Shown: positions 1 through 6,259, counted from the first letter of the stretch. The stretch: 8,411 nt of DNA from Spirochaetia bacterium (GCA_025997715.1 BNUY01000131.1:1-8411); one strand, 5' to 3'. The notes: generated by a model not told the origin, from the sequence alone. Translations and numbers: made by a program.

Positions 1-1
1 G

Positions 2-136
2 GGGACAGTCAAGTATCTCCTGCGGGGGGACAGCGATGCGGAGATGAACACCATCACGGACATTGCGGTGGAATACAGTCTTCCTGAGGATAGTTATTTT
101 AACACGATATTCATTGAGAACATCAATTTTGAATGA
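2..136 (+). CDS. C-terminal end of a probable AraC-family transcriptional regulator (5' partial)
   Basis: Reading frame 2 is open from the window edge to TGA at 134-136 and gives 44 residues. The stretch ITDIAVEYSLPEDSYFNTIF fits the second helix-turn-helix of AraC/XylS regulators, whose usual pattern is I-x-DIA-x-x-x-G-F-x-x-x-SYF-x-x-x-F. If correct, this would be a DNA-binding regulator, and its position 19 bases before the MATE gene suggests it could control that exporter. Two things are odd. The family's conserved glycine-phenylalanine is replaced by Ser-Leu, and the protein stops where the usual G-x-(S/T)-P-x-x-(Y/F)-R tail should begin. The gene may therefore be a worn or truncated copy. 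The identification rests on one short motif; the rest of the protein lies outside the window. Confidence 0.45.
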   Translation, partial: GTVKYLLRGDSDAEMNTITDIAVEYSLPEDSYFNTIFIENINFE

Positions 137-155
137 ACAAAAAAAGTGAGCAGCC

Positions 156-1523
156 ATGAGTACTACCACTTCTGAAAACATGATGGGGGTCATGCCGGAA
201 AACCGGCTCCTCCTGACCATGTCCATCCCCATGGTTATCTCCATGACCGTACAGGCGCTGTACAACATTGTGGACAGTATCTTTGTGGCCCGGTTAAGCG
301 AGAGCGCCCTGACCGCCGTTTCCCTGGCCTTCCCGATCCAGAACCTGATGATCGCCGTGGGGGTCGGTACCGGGGTCGGCATTAACGCTTTCCTTTCAAG
401 AAGTCTGGGGGAGCGGAACTTTAACGCCGTAAACCGTTCCGCCACAAACGGCCTGTTTCTCGTCTGGGTAAGCAGCGTAGTATTCATGCTCATCGGCCTG
501 TTCTGCTCCGAATGGTATTTCCGCACCCAGACCGACATTGAGGAGATTATCCGTTACGGCCGGGAATATATGTTCGTGGTCTGCGTGTTCTCCATGGGGA
601 TTTTCAACCAGGTAACCTTTGAGCGGCTCCTGACCTCCACGGGAAAAACCTTCTACGCCATGGTTTCCCAAACCGCCGGCGCGGTAACCAATATCATCCT
701 GGACCCCATCATGATATTCGGCCTCTTCGGTTTCCCCCGGCTGGAGGTGCTGGGCGCGGCAATCGCCACGGTGATCGGCCAATCAGTGGGCACGCTGATC
801 GCGCTGTACTTCAACCTCAAGAAGAACCACGAGATCAATGTATCCTTCCGGGGCTTTAAGCCGGAGGGCAAAATTATAAAAGCTATTTACGCCGTGGGAG
901 TCCCCGCCATTCTTATGGCGGCCCTGGGTTCGGTGATGACCTACGGCATCAACCGTATCATCCTTCCCTTTACCGCCACTGCCGCCGCAGTCTTTGGGGT
1001 ATACTTCCGGCTGCAAAGTTTTATTTTCATGCCGGTATTCGGCCTCAGTAACGCTATGGTGCCGATCATTGCCTTCAACTACGGCGCGAAGAAAAAGAAG
1101 CGGATTACCAAAACTATCAAACTCAGTATTATCTATGCGGTGAGCATCATGCTGCTGGGCTTGGTGATTTTTCATAGCTTCCCCGGGGCGCTGCTTAGAA
1201 TGTTTAACGGCGCCGAAGAAATGATGACCATCGGCAGACCCGCCCTCAGAATTATCAGCCTTACCTTTGTGTTTGCCGGCCTCTGTGTCGTATTGCTGTC
1301 GGTGTTCCAGGCCCTGGGGCATGGCATGAAGAGCCTCATCGTATCCTTTACCCGGCAGATTATCGTCCTGCTCCCCGTCGCGTGGCTCATGTCCCTGACC
1401 GGTTCCCTCATCGCGGTTTGGTGGGCCTTCCCCATTGCGGAGATTGCCAGTCTGGTTTTGTGCCTGGTGTTTATGAAGCAGGTTTATGATACGCAGATAC
1501 GGGATATAGAAAAGTGCATGTAG
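156..1523 (+). CDS. MATE-family multidrug efflux transporter (NorM/MepA-like)
   Basis: This is a 455-residue inner-membrane protein of normal length for the MATE family, which exports cationic drugs and other organic compounds in exchange for Na+ or H+. Roughly twelve hydrophobic segments run through the chain in two similar halves, with the break around residues 215-240. Family signatures include MGVMPENRLLLTMSIP followed by QALYNIVDSIFVARLSE near residues 33-50, a glycine-rich loop GVGTGVGINAFLSRSLGERN at about 69-88, ILDPIMIFG near 171-179, and IIAFNYGA near 304-311, the equivalent of the glycine-containing loop of the second half. The start at 156 has only a weak ribosome-binding site (GTGAG). 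In-frame ATGs at 180, 183 and 192 are alternatives, the last preceded closely by GGGGGT. The natural substrate cannot be told from sequence. The following purM gene has its own promoter-like box, so co-transcription with the purine genes is not required. Confidence 0.93.
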   Translation: MSTTTSENMMGVMPENRLLLTMSIPMVISMTVQALYNIVDSIFVARLSESALTAVSLAFPIQNLMIAVGVGTGVGINAFLSRSLGERNFNAVNRSATNGLFLVWVSSVVFMLIGLFCSEWYFRTQTDIEEIIRYGREYMFVVCVFSMGIFNQVTFERLLTSTGKTFYAMVSQTAGAVTNIILDPIMIFGLFGFPRLEVLGAAIATVIGQSVGTLIALYFNLKKNHEINVSFRGFKPEGKIIKAIYAVGVPAILMAALGSVMTYGINRIILPFTATAAAVFGVYFRLQSFIFMPVFGLSNAMVPIIAFNYGAKKKKRITKTIKLSIIYAVSIMLLGLVIFHSFPGALLRMFNGAEEMMTIGRPALRIISLTFVFAGLCVVLLSVFQALGHGMKSLIVSFTRQIIVLLPVAWLMSLTGSLIAVWWAFPIAEIASLVLCLVFMKQVYDTQIRDIEKCM

Positions 1524-1530
1524 TCCCTCG

Positions 1531-1559
1531 TAGTCAAACCGGCCAGTTTTTCCTATACT
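1531..1559 (+). promoter_or_regulatory. Candidate promoter for purM with the -10 box six bases before the ATG (leaderless start)
   Basis: TATACT at 1554-1559 differs from the sigma-70 -10 consensus TATAAT at one base. TAGTCA at 1531-1536 matches four of six -35 consensus bases with a 17-base spacer. Only six bases (CTACCC) separate the -10 box from the purM ATG at 1566, so a transcript starting at the normal distance would begin at or within a base or so of the ATG. No Shine-Dalgarno sequence precedes the ATG, which agrees with leaderless translation. The same TATACTCT arrangement occurs before the gene at 7829. Confidence 0.55.
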
Positions 1560-1565
1560 CTACCC

Positions 1566-2651
1566 ATGGATTATAAACAGGCGGGCGTAAACATTGAGGA
1601 GGGCTACCGGGCGGTGGAACACTACCGGGATCTGGCGGCCTCAACCACCAATCAGGCGGTGCTGAACGGTATAGGCAGCTTTGCGGGGATGCTCTCCATC
1701 GGGGACCTGATCCGCGCCGGGGAGGGTATGGCGGACCCGGTTCTGGTTTCCGGCGCCGACGGGGTGGGGACCAAGCTGGACATCGCCTTCAGGCTGAAAA
1801 AGTACGACACCGTGGGTATTGACTGTGTTGCCATGTGTGTAAACGACATCCTTTGCCATGGCGCCCGGCCCCTGTTTTTTCTGGACTATCTGGCTTGCGG
1901 CAAACTGGACGCCGAGGTGGCGGCTGCGCTGGTTAAGGGCGTTGCGGTTGGCTGCCGGGAAACCGGGAGCGTCCTCCTGGGGGGCGAAACTGCGGAGATG
2001 CCCGGCTTCTACGATGCGGGGAAGTATGATATTGCGGGGTTTTCCGTCGGTATCGTTGATAAAAAAAACATCATTGACGGAAAACATATACAGGAAGGGG
2101 ATGTACTGGTGGGACTGGCCTCATCGGGCCCACATTCCAACGGGTTCAGCCTGATCCGCCGTGTACTGCCGGACCTGGACGAAGACTTCGGCGGTATGCC
2201 CCTGGGGTATGCCCTGCTGGAACCGACCCGGCTCTACGTAAAGCCCATCCTCGCCCTGCTGGAACAGACAACCATACGAGGCATGGCCCACATTACCGGC
2301 GGCGGCTTCTACGAAAACATTCCCCGGATGTTCCCCGCACCCGCCCATTTTAACGCGGTGATAAAAACCGGTTCCTGGACCATCCCGCCCATTTTTGCCC
2401 GGATTGCCGCCGGCGCTGCGGATTGTAAAGAGCGGGGGGCCGCCGCCCAGGAAGCGGGGGCGAGGCTGCTGGAAAGCAACGCCGGGTTACGGAAACAGAT
2501 GTTCAGCACCTACAACATGGGCATCGGCTTTGTCCTGGCCCTGGCCCCTGCGGACAGCGGTAAGGCGATAGCGTTTCTGGACGATAGGGGTTTCCCCGCC
2601 TGGGAAATAGGCCATGTGGAAACGGGAAACGGGGTGCTGCGCTTTGAATGA
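1566..2651 (+). CDS. purM: Phosphoribosylformylglycinamidine cyclo-ligase (AIR synthetase, PurM)
   Basis: This cytosolic enzyme closes the imidazole ring, converting FGAM plus ATP to AIR (step 5 of de novo purine synthesis). The 361-residue protein shows the family signatures in order: MDYKQAGVNI at 1-10, SGADGVGTKL at 62-71, CVNDILCHGARPLFFLDYLA at 91-110, LLGGETAEMPGFY at 137-149, LASSGPHSNGFSLIRRVL at 184-201, HITGGGFYENIPR at 242-254 and STYNMGIGF at 314-322. The start fits because the conserved Y-x-x-A-G-V motif normally sits at the extreme N-terminus. The protein is about 15 residues longer than typical. From the conserved Trp-x-x-Pro-x-x-Phe (271-277) to the TYN motif it has 38 residues where E. 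coli PurM has 17, so an alanine- and charge-rich segment at about 283-304 is extra. It sits between helices near the C-terminus, away from the nucleotide-binding motifs, so activity is probably intact. It heads the purine cluster and has its own promoter-like sequence. Confidence 0.97.
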   Translation: MDYKQAGVNIEEGYRAVEHYRDLAASTTNQAVLNGIGSFAGMLSIGDLIRAGEGMADPVLVSGADGVGTKLDIAFRLKKYDTVGIDCVAMCVNDILCHGARPLFFLDYLACGKLDAEVAAALVKGVAVGCRETGSVLLGGETAEMPGFYDAGKYDIAGFSVGIVDKKNIIDGKHIQEGDVLVGLASSGPHSNGFSLIRRVLPDLDEDFGGMPLGYALLEPTRLYVKPILALLEQTTIRGMAHITGGGFYENIPRMFPAPAHFNAVIKTGSWTIPPIFARIAAGAADCKERGAAAQEAGARLLESNAGLRKQMFSTYNMGIGFVLALAPADSGKAIAFLDDRGFPAWEIGHVETGNGVLRFE

Positions 2652-2657
2652 AGAGAA

Positions 2658-2760
2658 ATTAACCGCAAAGGCGCCGAAGGCGACTAAGGAAGAAAAAGAG
2701 AAGAAAACAATAACACTTTCCCCTCTTCTTCGGCGCCTTATTCGCCTTTGCGGTTTAATA
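2658..2760 (+). repeat. Intergenic inverted-repeat element, CCGCAAAGGCG type
   Basis: Between purM and purN lies a hairpin of about 100 bases. CCGCAAAGGCG (2663-2673) pairs perfectly with CGCCTTTGCGG (2743-2753) over 11 bases. AAGGCGCCGAAG (2668-2679) pairs perfectly with CTTCGGCGCCTT (2728-2739) over 12 bases. The two pairings overlap on the left arm, so they are alternatives. The left arm is built from a roughly 9-base unit ending in AAGGCG. The centre is purine-rich on the left and CT-rich on the right. It resembles a class of short palindromic repeats scattered between genes in many bacterial genomes, but I could not search for other copies. In RNA it would form a stable stem and could affect readthrough or mRNA decay between purM and purN. 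An open frame crosses it but is not credible as a gene. Confidence 0.8.
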
Positions 2761-2761
2761 T

Positions 2762-2806
2762 TCTTCGTTTTGTCAGCGTTCCTGTTTGCGCATTTTGCGG
2801 TGTTAA
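2762..2806 (+). repeat. Degenerate second right-arm copy of the same repeat family
   Basis: Directly after the hairpin, a second stretch ends in TTTGCGCATTTTGCGGTGTT followed by AA, echoing the first right arm's ending CCTTTGCGGTTTAA. It has no matching left arm of its own, so it looks like a leftover half-element or a tandem duplication. Its last bases run into the purN ribosome-binding site. The assignment rests on sequence resemblance alone. Confidence 0.4.
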
Positions 2807-2811
2807 GGCGG
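2805..2811 (+). promoter_or_regulatory. Ribosome-binding site that fixes the purN start
   Basis: AAGGCGG lies five bases before ATG 2817 and marks this as the purN start. The same frame is open upstream to an ATG at 2748. That would add 23 residues encoded by repeat DNA and has no conserved counterpart in PurN. The site partly overlaps the end of the degenerate repeat arm. Confidence 0.65.
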
Positions 2812-2816
2812 CTGCC

Positions 2817-3434
2817 ATGAATGTACTGCGTATTGTTGTGTTAGCCTCCGGGAATGGGACCAACCTTCAGGCGCTGATTGATGCGGAGAAAGCGGGCCGC
2901 TTGGGGCCGGGGCATATTGTTGGGGTGATTTCTGATCAGCGGGACGCCCATGCGCTGAAACGGGCCGCCTCTGCGGGGATACCGGTGGTGATCGAAGAAG
3001 TGGACGCCGGGCTTCCCGTTGATACGCAACTGCGGGAACTTTCAGACCGGCTCCTCCGGGATCTGCGGGATATGAACGCGGAACTTATCATCCTTGCGGG
3101 GTTTCTGGTGGTGCTGGAGGGGGAGATCGTTGACGCCTATGCGGGGCGGATCATCAATCTCCACCCGAGCCTACTGCCTAAGTACGGCGGGGCGGGGATG
3201 TACGGCGAGACCGTCCACCTTTCAGTGCTGGCGGCGGGGGAAACGGAGTCGGGATGTACGGTGCATATTGTGGACGCCGGTACCGATACAGGACCGATTT
3301 TGCTGCAGCGGAAAGTTCCGGTGCTGCGTAGCGATACTGCGGAAACGTTAGCGGAACGGATTCATGGGGAAGAACATATCGCCATCGTCGAGGCTGCGGC
3401 CCTGATGGCGGAAAAATTAAGCGTATTGCATTGA
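2817..3434 (+). CDS. purN: Phosphoribosylglycinamide formyltransferase, 10-formyl-THF dependent (GART, PurN)
   Basis: This cytosolic enzyme transfers the formyl group of 10-formyl-tetrahydrofolate to GAR, giving FGAR (step 3). From ATG 2817 the protein is 205 residues, normal for the family (E. coli is 212). The N-terminal substrate-phosphate loop is VVLASGNGTNLQALIDA (7-23), with the usual GSN reading GTN. The folate-side segment is LAGFLVVL (93-100). The catalytic triad is visible as Asn114 and His116 in INLHPSLLPKYGG and Asp157 in DAGTDTGP. The loop after the HPSLLP motif reads YGGAGMYGETVH, about five residues longer than in E. coli, and is more like the forms seen in Bacteroidetes and Clostridia. 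The C-terminus keeps the VPV-x-x-x-DT and EEH motifs. purM ends 165 bases upstream across a hairpin element. The reductase gene follows after 13 bases, probably on the same transcript. Confidence 0.95.
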   Translation: MNVLRIVVLASGNGTNLQALIDAEKAGRLGPGHIVGVISDQRDAHALKRAASAGIPVVIEEVDAGLPVDTQLRELSDRLLRDLRDMNAELIILAGFLVVLEGEIVDAYAGRIINLHPSLLPKYGGAGMYGETVHLSVLAAGETESGCTVHIVDAGTDTGPILLQRKVPVLRSDTAETLAERIHGEEHIAIVEAAALMAEKLSVLH

Positions 3435-3435
3435 C

Positions 3436-3442
3436 GGAGGTG
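3436..3442 (+). promoter_or_regulatory. Strong ribosome-binding site of the aldo/keto reductase gene
   Basis: GGAGGTG lies five bases before ATG 3448 and is the best Shine-Dalgarno match in the window. It sits in the 13-base gap after the purN stop, indicating efficient translation within a purN-reductase-purH transcript. It contrasts with purM and the NfeD gene, which have none. Confidence 0.8.
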
Positions 3443-3447
3443 TTGAA

Positions 3448-4599
3448 ATGGAAAAGCGGTTTATTCAAAAAACCGGCGAGGAACTTTCCCTGCTGGGGTT
3501 TGGCTTTATGCGGCTGCCCTTAAAGGAAGGGACGCAGGAAATCGACAAGGCCAAGGCACTGGACATGGTGGACTATGCCAAGGACAGGGGTATCAATTAC
3601 TTTGATACCGCCTGGATGTATCATGAGGGGAACTCCGAAACCTTTGCCGGGGAAGCCCTGTCGCGGTACGACCGGAGCAGCTTTAACCTGGCCGACAAGA
3701 TGCCCCTGATGTTTGTAAAGGCCGAGGCGGATGTGGAACGGATCTTTCAGGAGCAGCTTAAGAAATGCAAGACCGATTATTTTGATTACTATCTGCTCCA
3801 CAACATCTGCACGGAGCATTTAAAGGTTGCCGAAACCTTTAAGATTTATGAGAAGCTCAAGGAAAAACAGAAACAGGGGCAGATACGCCGCCTGGGGTTT
3901 TCCTTCCATGATCAGCCGGAGCTGTTACGGGATGTGGTGCAGAGATACGATTGGGACTTTGCTCAGATACAGCTTAACTACCTAGACTGGGAACAGCAAA
4001 ACGCCCATGAGCAGTACAGGATACTCGAAAAGAAGGGCATCCCGGTTAATGTGATGGAGCCCGTCCGGGGCGGAACCCTGGCGAACCTCTGCCCTGAATC
4101 GGTGCTGATCTTCAAGAACGCAAACCCCGCCGCTAGCGTTGCCTCCTGGGCGATACGCTACGCAGCATCACTGAGCGGCGTTCAGGTCGTGCTGAGCGGT
4201 ATGAGCACCATGGATCAGGTGAAGGACAACATCGCTACCATGGAAAACTTCAAGCCCCTCGTCACGGAGGACTACCAGGTGATCGATAAGGCCCTGTTAG
4301 CCTTTAAGTCCGCCGGAACCGTTCCCTGTACCGGCTGCCGCTACTGCATGGACTGTCCCCAGGGCATCGACATTCCAAAAGTCCTGGCGATTTACAATAA
4401 CTACCTTTCCGGAAAAGCAAGGAAAGCGCCGACTTATAACTTTCTCTTTGAAATGGAATACAAGATACTGGGTGAAGATAAGCAGGCCCACCACTGCGTG
4501 CAGTGCGACGAATGCCTCGAAAAATGTCCCCAGCATATTAATGTGTCCCACTGGATGAAAGAAATCGACAAGGTGCACAAGGAAAATTCGCCAAAATGA
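3448..4599 (+). CDS. Aldo/keto reductase with C-terminal double [4Fe-4S] ferredoxin-like domain
   Basis: This 383-residue cytosolic oxidoreductase combines an aldo/keto reductase barrel with an iron-sulfur tail, an architecture common in anaerobes. The barrel begins LLGFGFMRLPL (15-25). The AKR catalytic tetrad appears as Asp53 (YFDTA), Tyr58 (WMYHEGNSE), Lys84 (LADKMP) and His118 (DYYLLHNI). The C-terminal part has two cysteine clusters: Cys294, 297, 300 and 303, followed by Pro (spacing 2-2-2), and Cys350, 353, 356 and 360, followed by Pro (spacing 2-2-3). Both are suited to [4Fe-4S] binding, although the first has one residue fewer than the classical 2-2-3 spacing. The iron-sulfur tail suggests electron exchange with ferredoxin or a partner protein in addition to, or instead of, simple NAD(P)H chemistry. 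The substrate is unknown. It is placed between purN and purH and overlaps purH by four bases (ATGA), implying coupled expression with purine synthesis. No signal peptide is seen. Confidence 0.92.
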   Translation: MEKRFIQKTGEELSLLGFGFMRLPLKEGTQEIDKAKALDMVDYAKDRGINYFDTAWMYHEGNSETFAGEALSRYDRSSFNLADKMPLMFVKAEADVERIFQEQLKKCKTDYFDYYLLHNICTEHLKVAETFKIYEKLKEKQKQGQIRRLGFSFHDQPELLRDVVQRYDWDFAQIQLNYLDWEQQNAHEQYRILEKKGIPVNVMEPVRGGTLANLCPESVLIFKNANPAASVASWAIRYAASLSGVQVVLSGMSTMDQVKDNIATMENFKPLVTEDYQVIDKALLAFKSAGTVPCTGCRYCMDCPQGIDIPKVLAIYNNYLSGKARKAPTYNFLFEMEYKILGEDKQAHHCVQCDECLEKCPQHINVSHWMKEIDKVHKENSPK

Positions 4600-6224
4600 A
4601 AAAACGGGCTTTAATCAGTGTTTTTTACAAAGACGGTATCGTGGAGCTTGCGGAATATCTGAGCGGGGCGGGCTGGGAAATTGTATCCACCGGGGGAACC
4701 TCAAAGCATCTTCAGGAACACCGAATCCCGGTGACCGATGTATCGGCAGTGACGGGTTTCCCCGAATGTCTTGACGGCAGGGTAAAGACCCTGCACCCGG
4801 CGATACATGCGGGGCTCCTTGCCCGGCGGGATACGGCATCCCATATGGAAACCCTGACACAGCAGGGCTTTTCCACAATCGATCTGGTGTGTGTGAACCT
4901 CTACCCGTTTTTCGAAAAGGTTCAGGCAGGGCTTTCCCTTGATGAAACCGTGGAGTTCATCGACATCGGCGGCCCCGCCATGCTCCGCTCTGCGGCGAAA
5001 AATTTCCGGGACGTGATCGTCCTCACGGATACTGCGGACTACGCCGAAACCATTGAGGGCCTCAAGGCCGGCGATGTTCCGGCGGCGTTTCGCAAACGTC
5101 TTGCGGGAAAGGTGTTCAACCTTACTTCCGCCTATGACGCCGCCGTCTCCCGTTACCTTCTGGAAACCGGTTCTCCGGAACCGGCCGCTTACCCCGCGTA
5201 TTGGCCCCAGTCCCTGAAAAAAGCCCAGGGTCTGCGTTACGGCGAGAACAGCCATCAATCCGCCGCCTTCTATATTAACACCGACCGTCCCGGCGCGCTG
5301 GGTTCCATGGAACAGCTCCAGGGCAAAGAACTGAGCTACAACAATATCCGTGACCTGGACCTGGCCTGGAAAGCGGCCTGCGCCTTCGGCCTTCCTTCAG
5401 ATAATACGCCGCCGCAGGGTGAAGAGGACGTGGCCCGGCTGCTGCCGGAATATACCCTGGCGGCATCGGGAACGCAGGTATGCTGTGCGGCGGTTAAGCA
5501 CAATACCCCCTGCGGCATAAGTTTGGGACGGAATCTTGGCGAAGCCTATGCCAAGACTTTTGCCTGCGATCCGGTTTCTATTTTCGGCGGTATCCTGGCA
5601 TCCAACGTGTGCATTGACAGGGGTACCGCAGAAAAACTGGGGGAACTGTTCCTGGAGATCGTTGTTGCGCCGGAATTTGAAGAGGGCGCACTGGAACTGT
5701 TTAAGGTGAAAAAGAATCTGCGGGTTATACGGGCTCCCTCTGCTCCACGGGAGTATCATGAATGTGTTTCCGTGGACGGCGGTCTTCTGGTGCAGAGTGC
5801 CAACCGGAAGCTCCTGGAAAAGTGGGACGTGGTAACAAAAGCTGCGCCTCCCCCGGCGGACATCCCCGACATGCTTTTTGGTATGCGGGCGGTGAGCTAC
5901 GTAAAGTCCAACGCCATCGTAGTGGTGAAGGACCGTGCCGCGGTGGGCATAGGCGGCGGCGAGACAAACCGCATCTGGGCGGCGGAACTTGCCCTGAACC
6001 GGAGTGCCCGTGTCATTGCTGCCGGCCATGACGGCGCTCCGGCCCGGGTGCTTGCCTCGGACGCATTTTTCCCCTTTCCGGATGTGGCGGAAGCCGCAGC
6101 AGCAGCAGGCATCAAGACCATCATCCAGGTGGGGGGCTCCAACAACGACAATCTTTCTATTGAGGCCTGCGACAGGTTGGGGCTTGCCATGGTCTTTACC
6201 GGGACCAGGCATTTCAAACACTAG
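4596..6224 (+). CDS. purH: Bifunctional AICAR transformylase / IMP cyclohydrolase (PurH)
   Basis: PurH performs the last two steps to IMP: formylation of AICAR with 10-formyl-THF, then ring closure. The N-terminal cyclohydrolase domain (about 1-200) shows STGGTSKHL (31-39), GRVKTLHPAIHAGLLARR (61-78) and IDIGGPAMLRSAAKN (122-136), including Lys64, Asp123 and Lys135. The transformylase domain shows LRYGENSHQSAAFY (213-226), GKELSYNNIRDLD, the catalytic Lys301-His302 in KHNTPCG, CDPVSIFGG, SYVKSNA, SDAFFPFPD and the terminal MVFTGTRHFKH. The length is 542 residues, against 529 in E. coli. Differences from the usual sequence are SVFYKDG (8-14) for SVSDK-x-G, GIGGGETNR (451-459) for GIGAGQ-x-SR, QVGGS for QPGGS, and about 28 extra residues between SYNN and the KH motif (roughly 265-294). 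The start overlaps the reductase stop (ATGA) and lacks a well-placed ribosome-binding site, so translation is probably coupled. Two in-frame TAG stops occur back to back at 6222-6227. Confidence 0.96.
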   Translation: MKKRALISVFYKDGIVELAEYLSGAGWEIVSTGGTSKHLQEHRIPVTDVSAVTGFPECLDGRVKTLHPAIHAGLLARRDTASHMETLTQQGFSTIDLVCVNLYPFFEKVQAGLSLDETVEFIDIGGPAMLRSAAKNFRDVIVLTDTADYAETIEGLKAGDVPAAFRKRLAGKVFNLTSAYDAAVSRYLLETGSPEPAAYPAYWPQSLKKAQGLRYGENSHQSAAFYINTDRPGALGSMEQLQGKELSYNNIRDLDLAWKAACAFGLPSDNTPPQGEEDVARLLPEYTLAASGTQVCCAAVKHNTPCGISLGRNLGEAYAKTFACDPVSIFGGILASNVCIDRGTAEKLGELFLEIVVAPEFEEGALELFKVKKNLRVIRAPSAPREYHECVSVDGGLLVQSANRKLLEKWDVVTKAAPPPADIPDMLFGMRAVSYVKSNAIVVVKDRAAVGIGGGETNRIWAAELALNRSARVIAAGHDGAPARVLASDAFFPFPDVAEAAAAAGIKTIIQVGGSNNDNLSIEACDRLGLAMVFTGTRHFKH

Positions 6225-6259
6225 TAGGTAGACACCATTGACAATGTTAATGAAGAAGG

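Noticed and set aside
783..1322. 179-codon minus-strand frame inside the MATE gene
   Set aside because: It is antisense shadow of a well-supported membrane protein; its His/Asp/Gly-rich composition reflects the complement of hydrophobic codons.
1524..1553. Possible terminator between the MATE gene and purM (CCGGCCAGTTTTT)
   Set aside because: A T-run is present but there is no stem longer than the trivial CCGG, so a rho-independent terminator is not supported.
2748..2816. N-terminal extension of purN from ATG 2748
   Set aside because: The 23 extra residues come from repeat DNA, precede the conserved start of the PurN fold, and lack a ribosome-binding site, whereas ATG 2817 has AAGGCGG at good spacing.
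2614..2820. 68-codon plus-strand open frame with a hydrophobic C-terminal half
   Set aside because: It overlaps the end of purM in another frame and is otherwise a translation of the inverted repeat. It has no ribosome-binding site or recognisable domain.
5397..6221. 274-codon minus-strand open frame inside purH
   Set aside because: It lies fully antisense to a strongly supported gene and its translation shows no domain. Long antisense frames are expected in GC-rich coding DNA.
6236..6246. Small palindrome CATTGACAATG containing a perfect -35 hexamer TTGACA, possible purD promoter
   Set aside because: No acceptable -10 hexamer lies 16-18 bases downstream (the best is TAAACC), and the region runs into the repeat, so I do not call a promoter.
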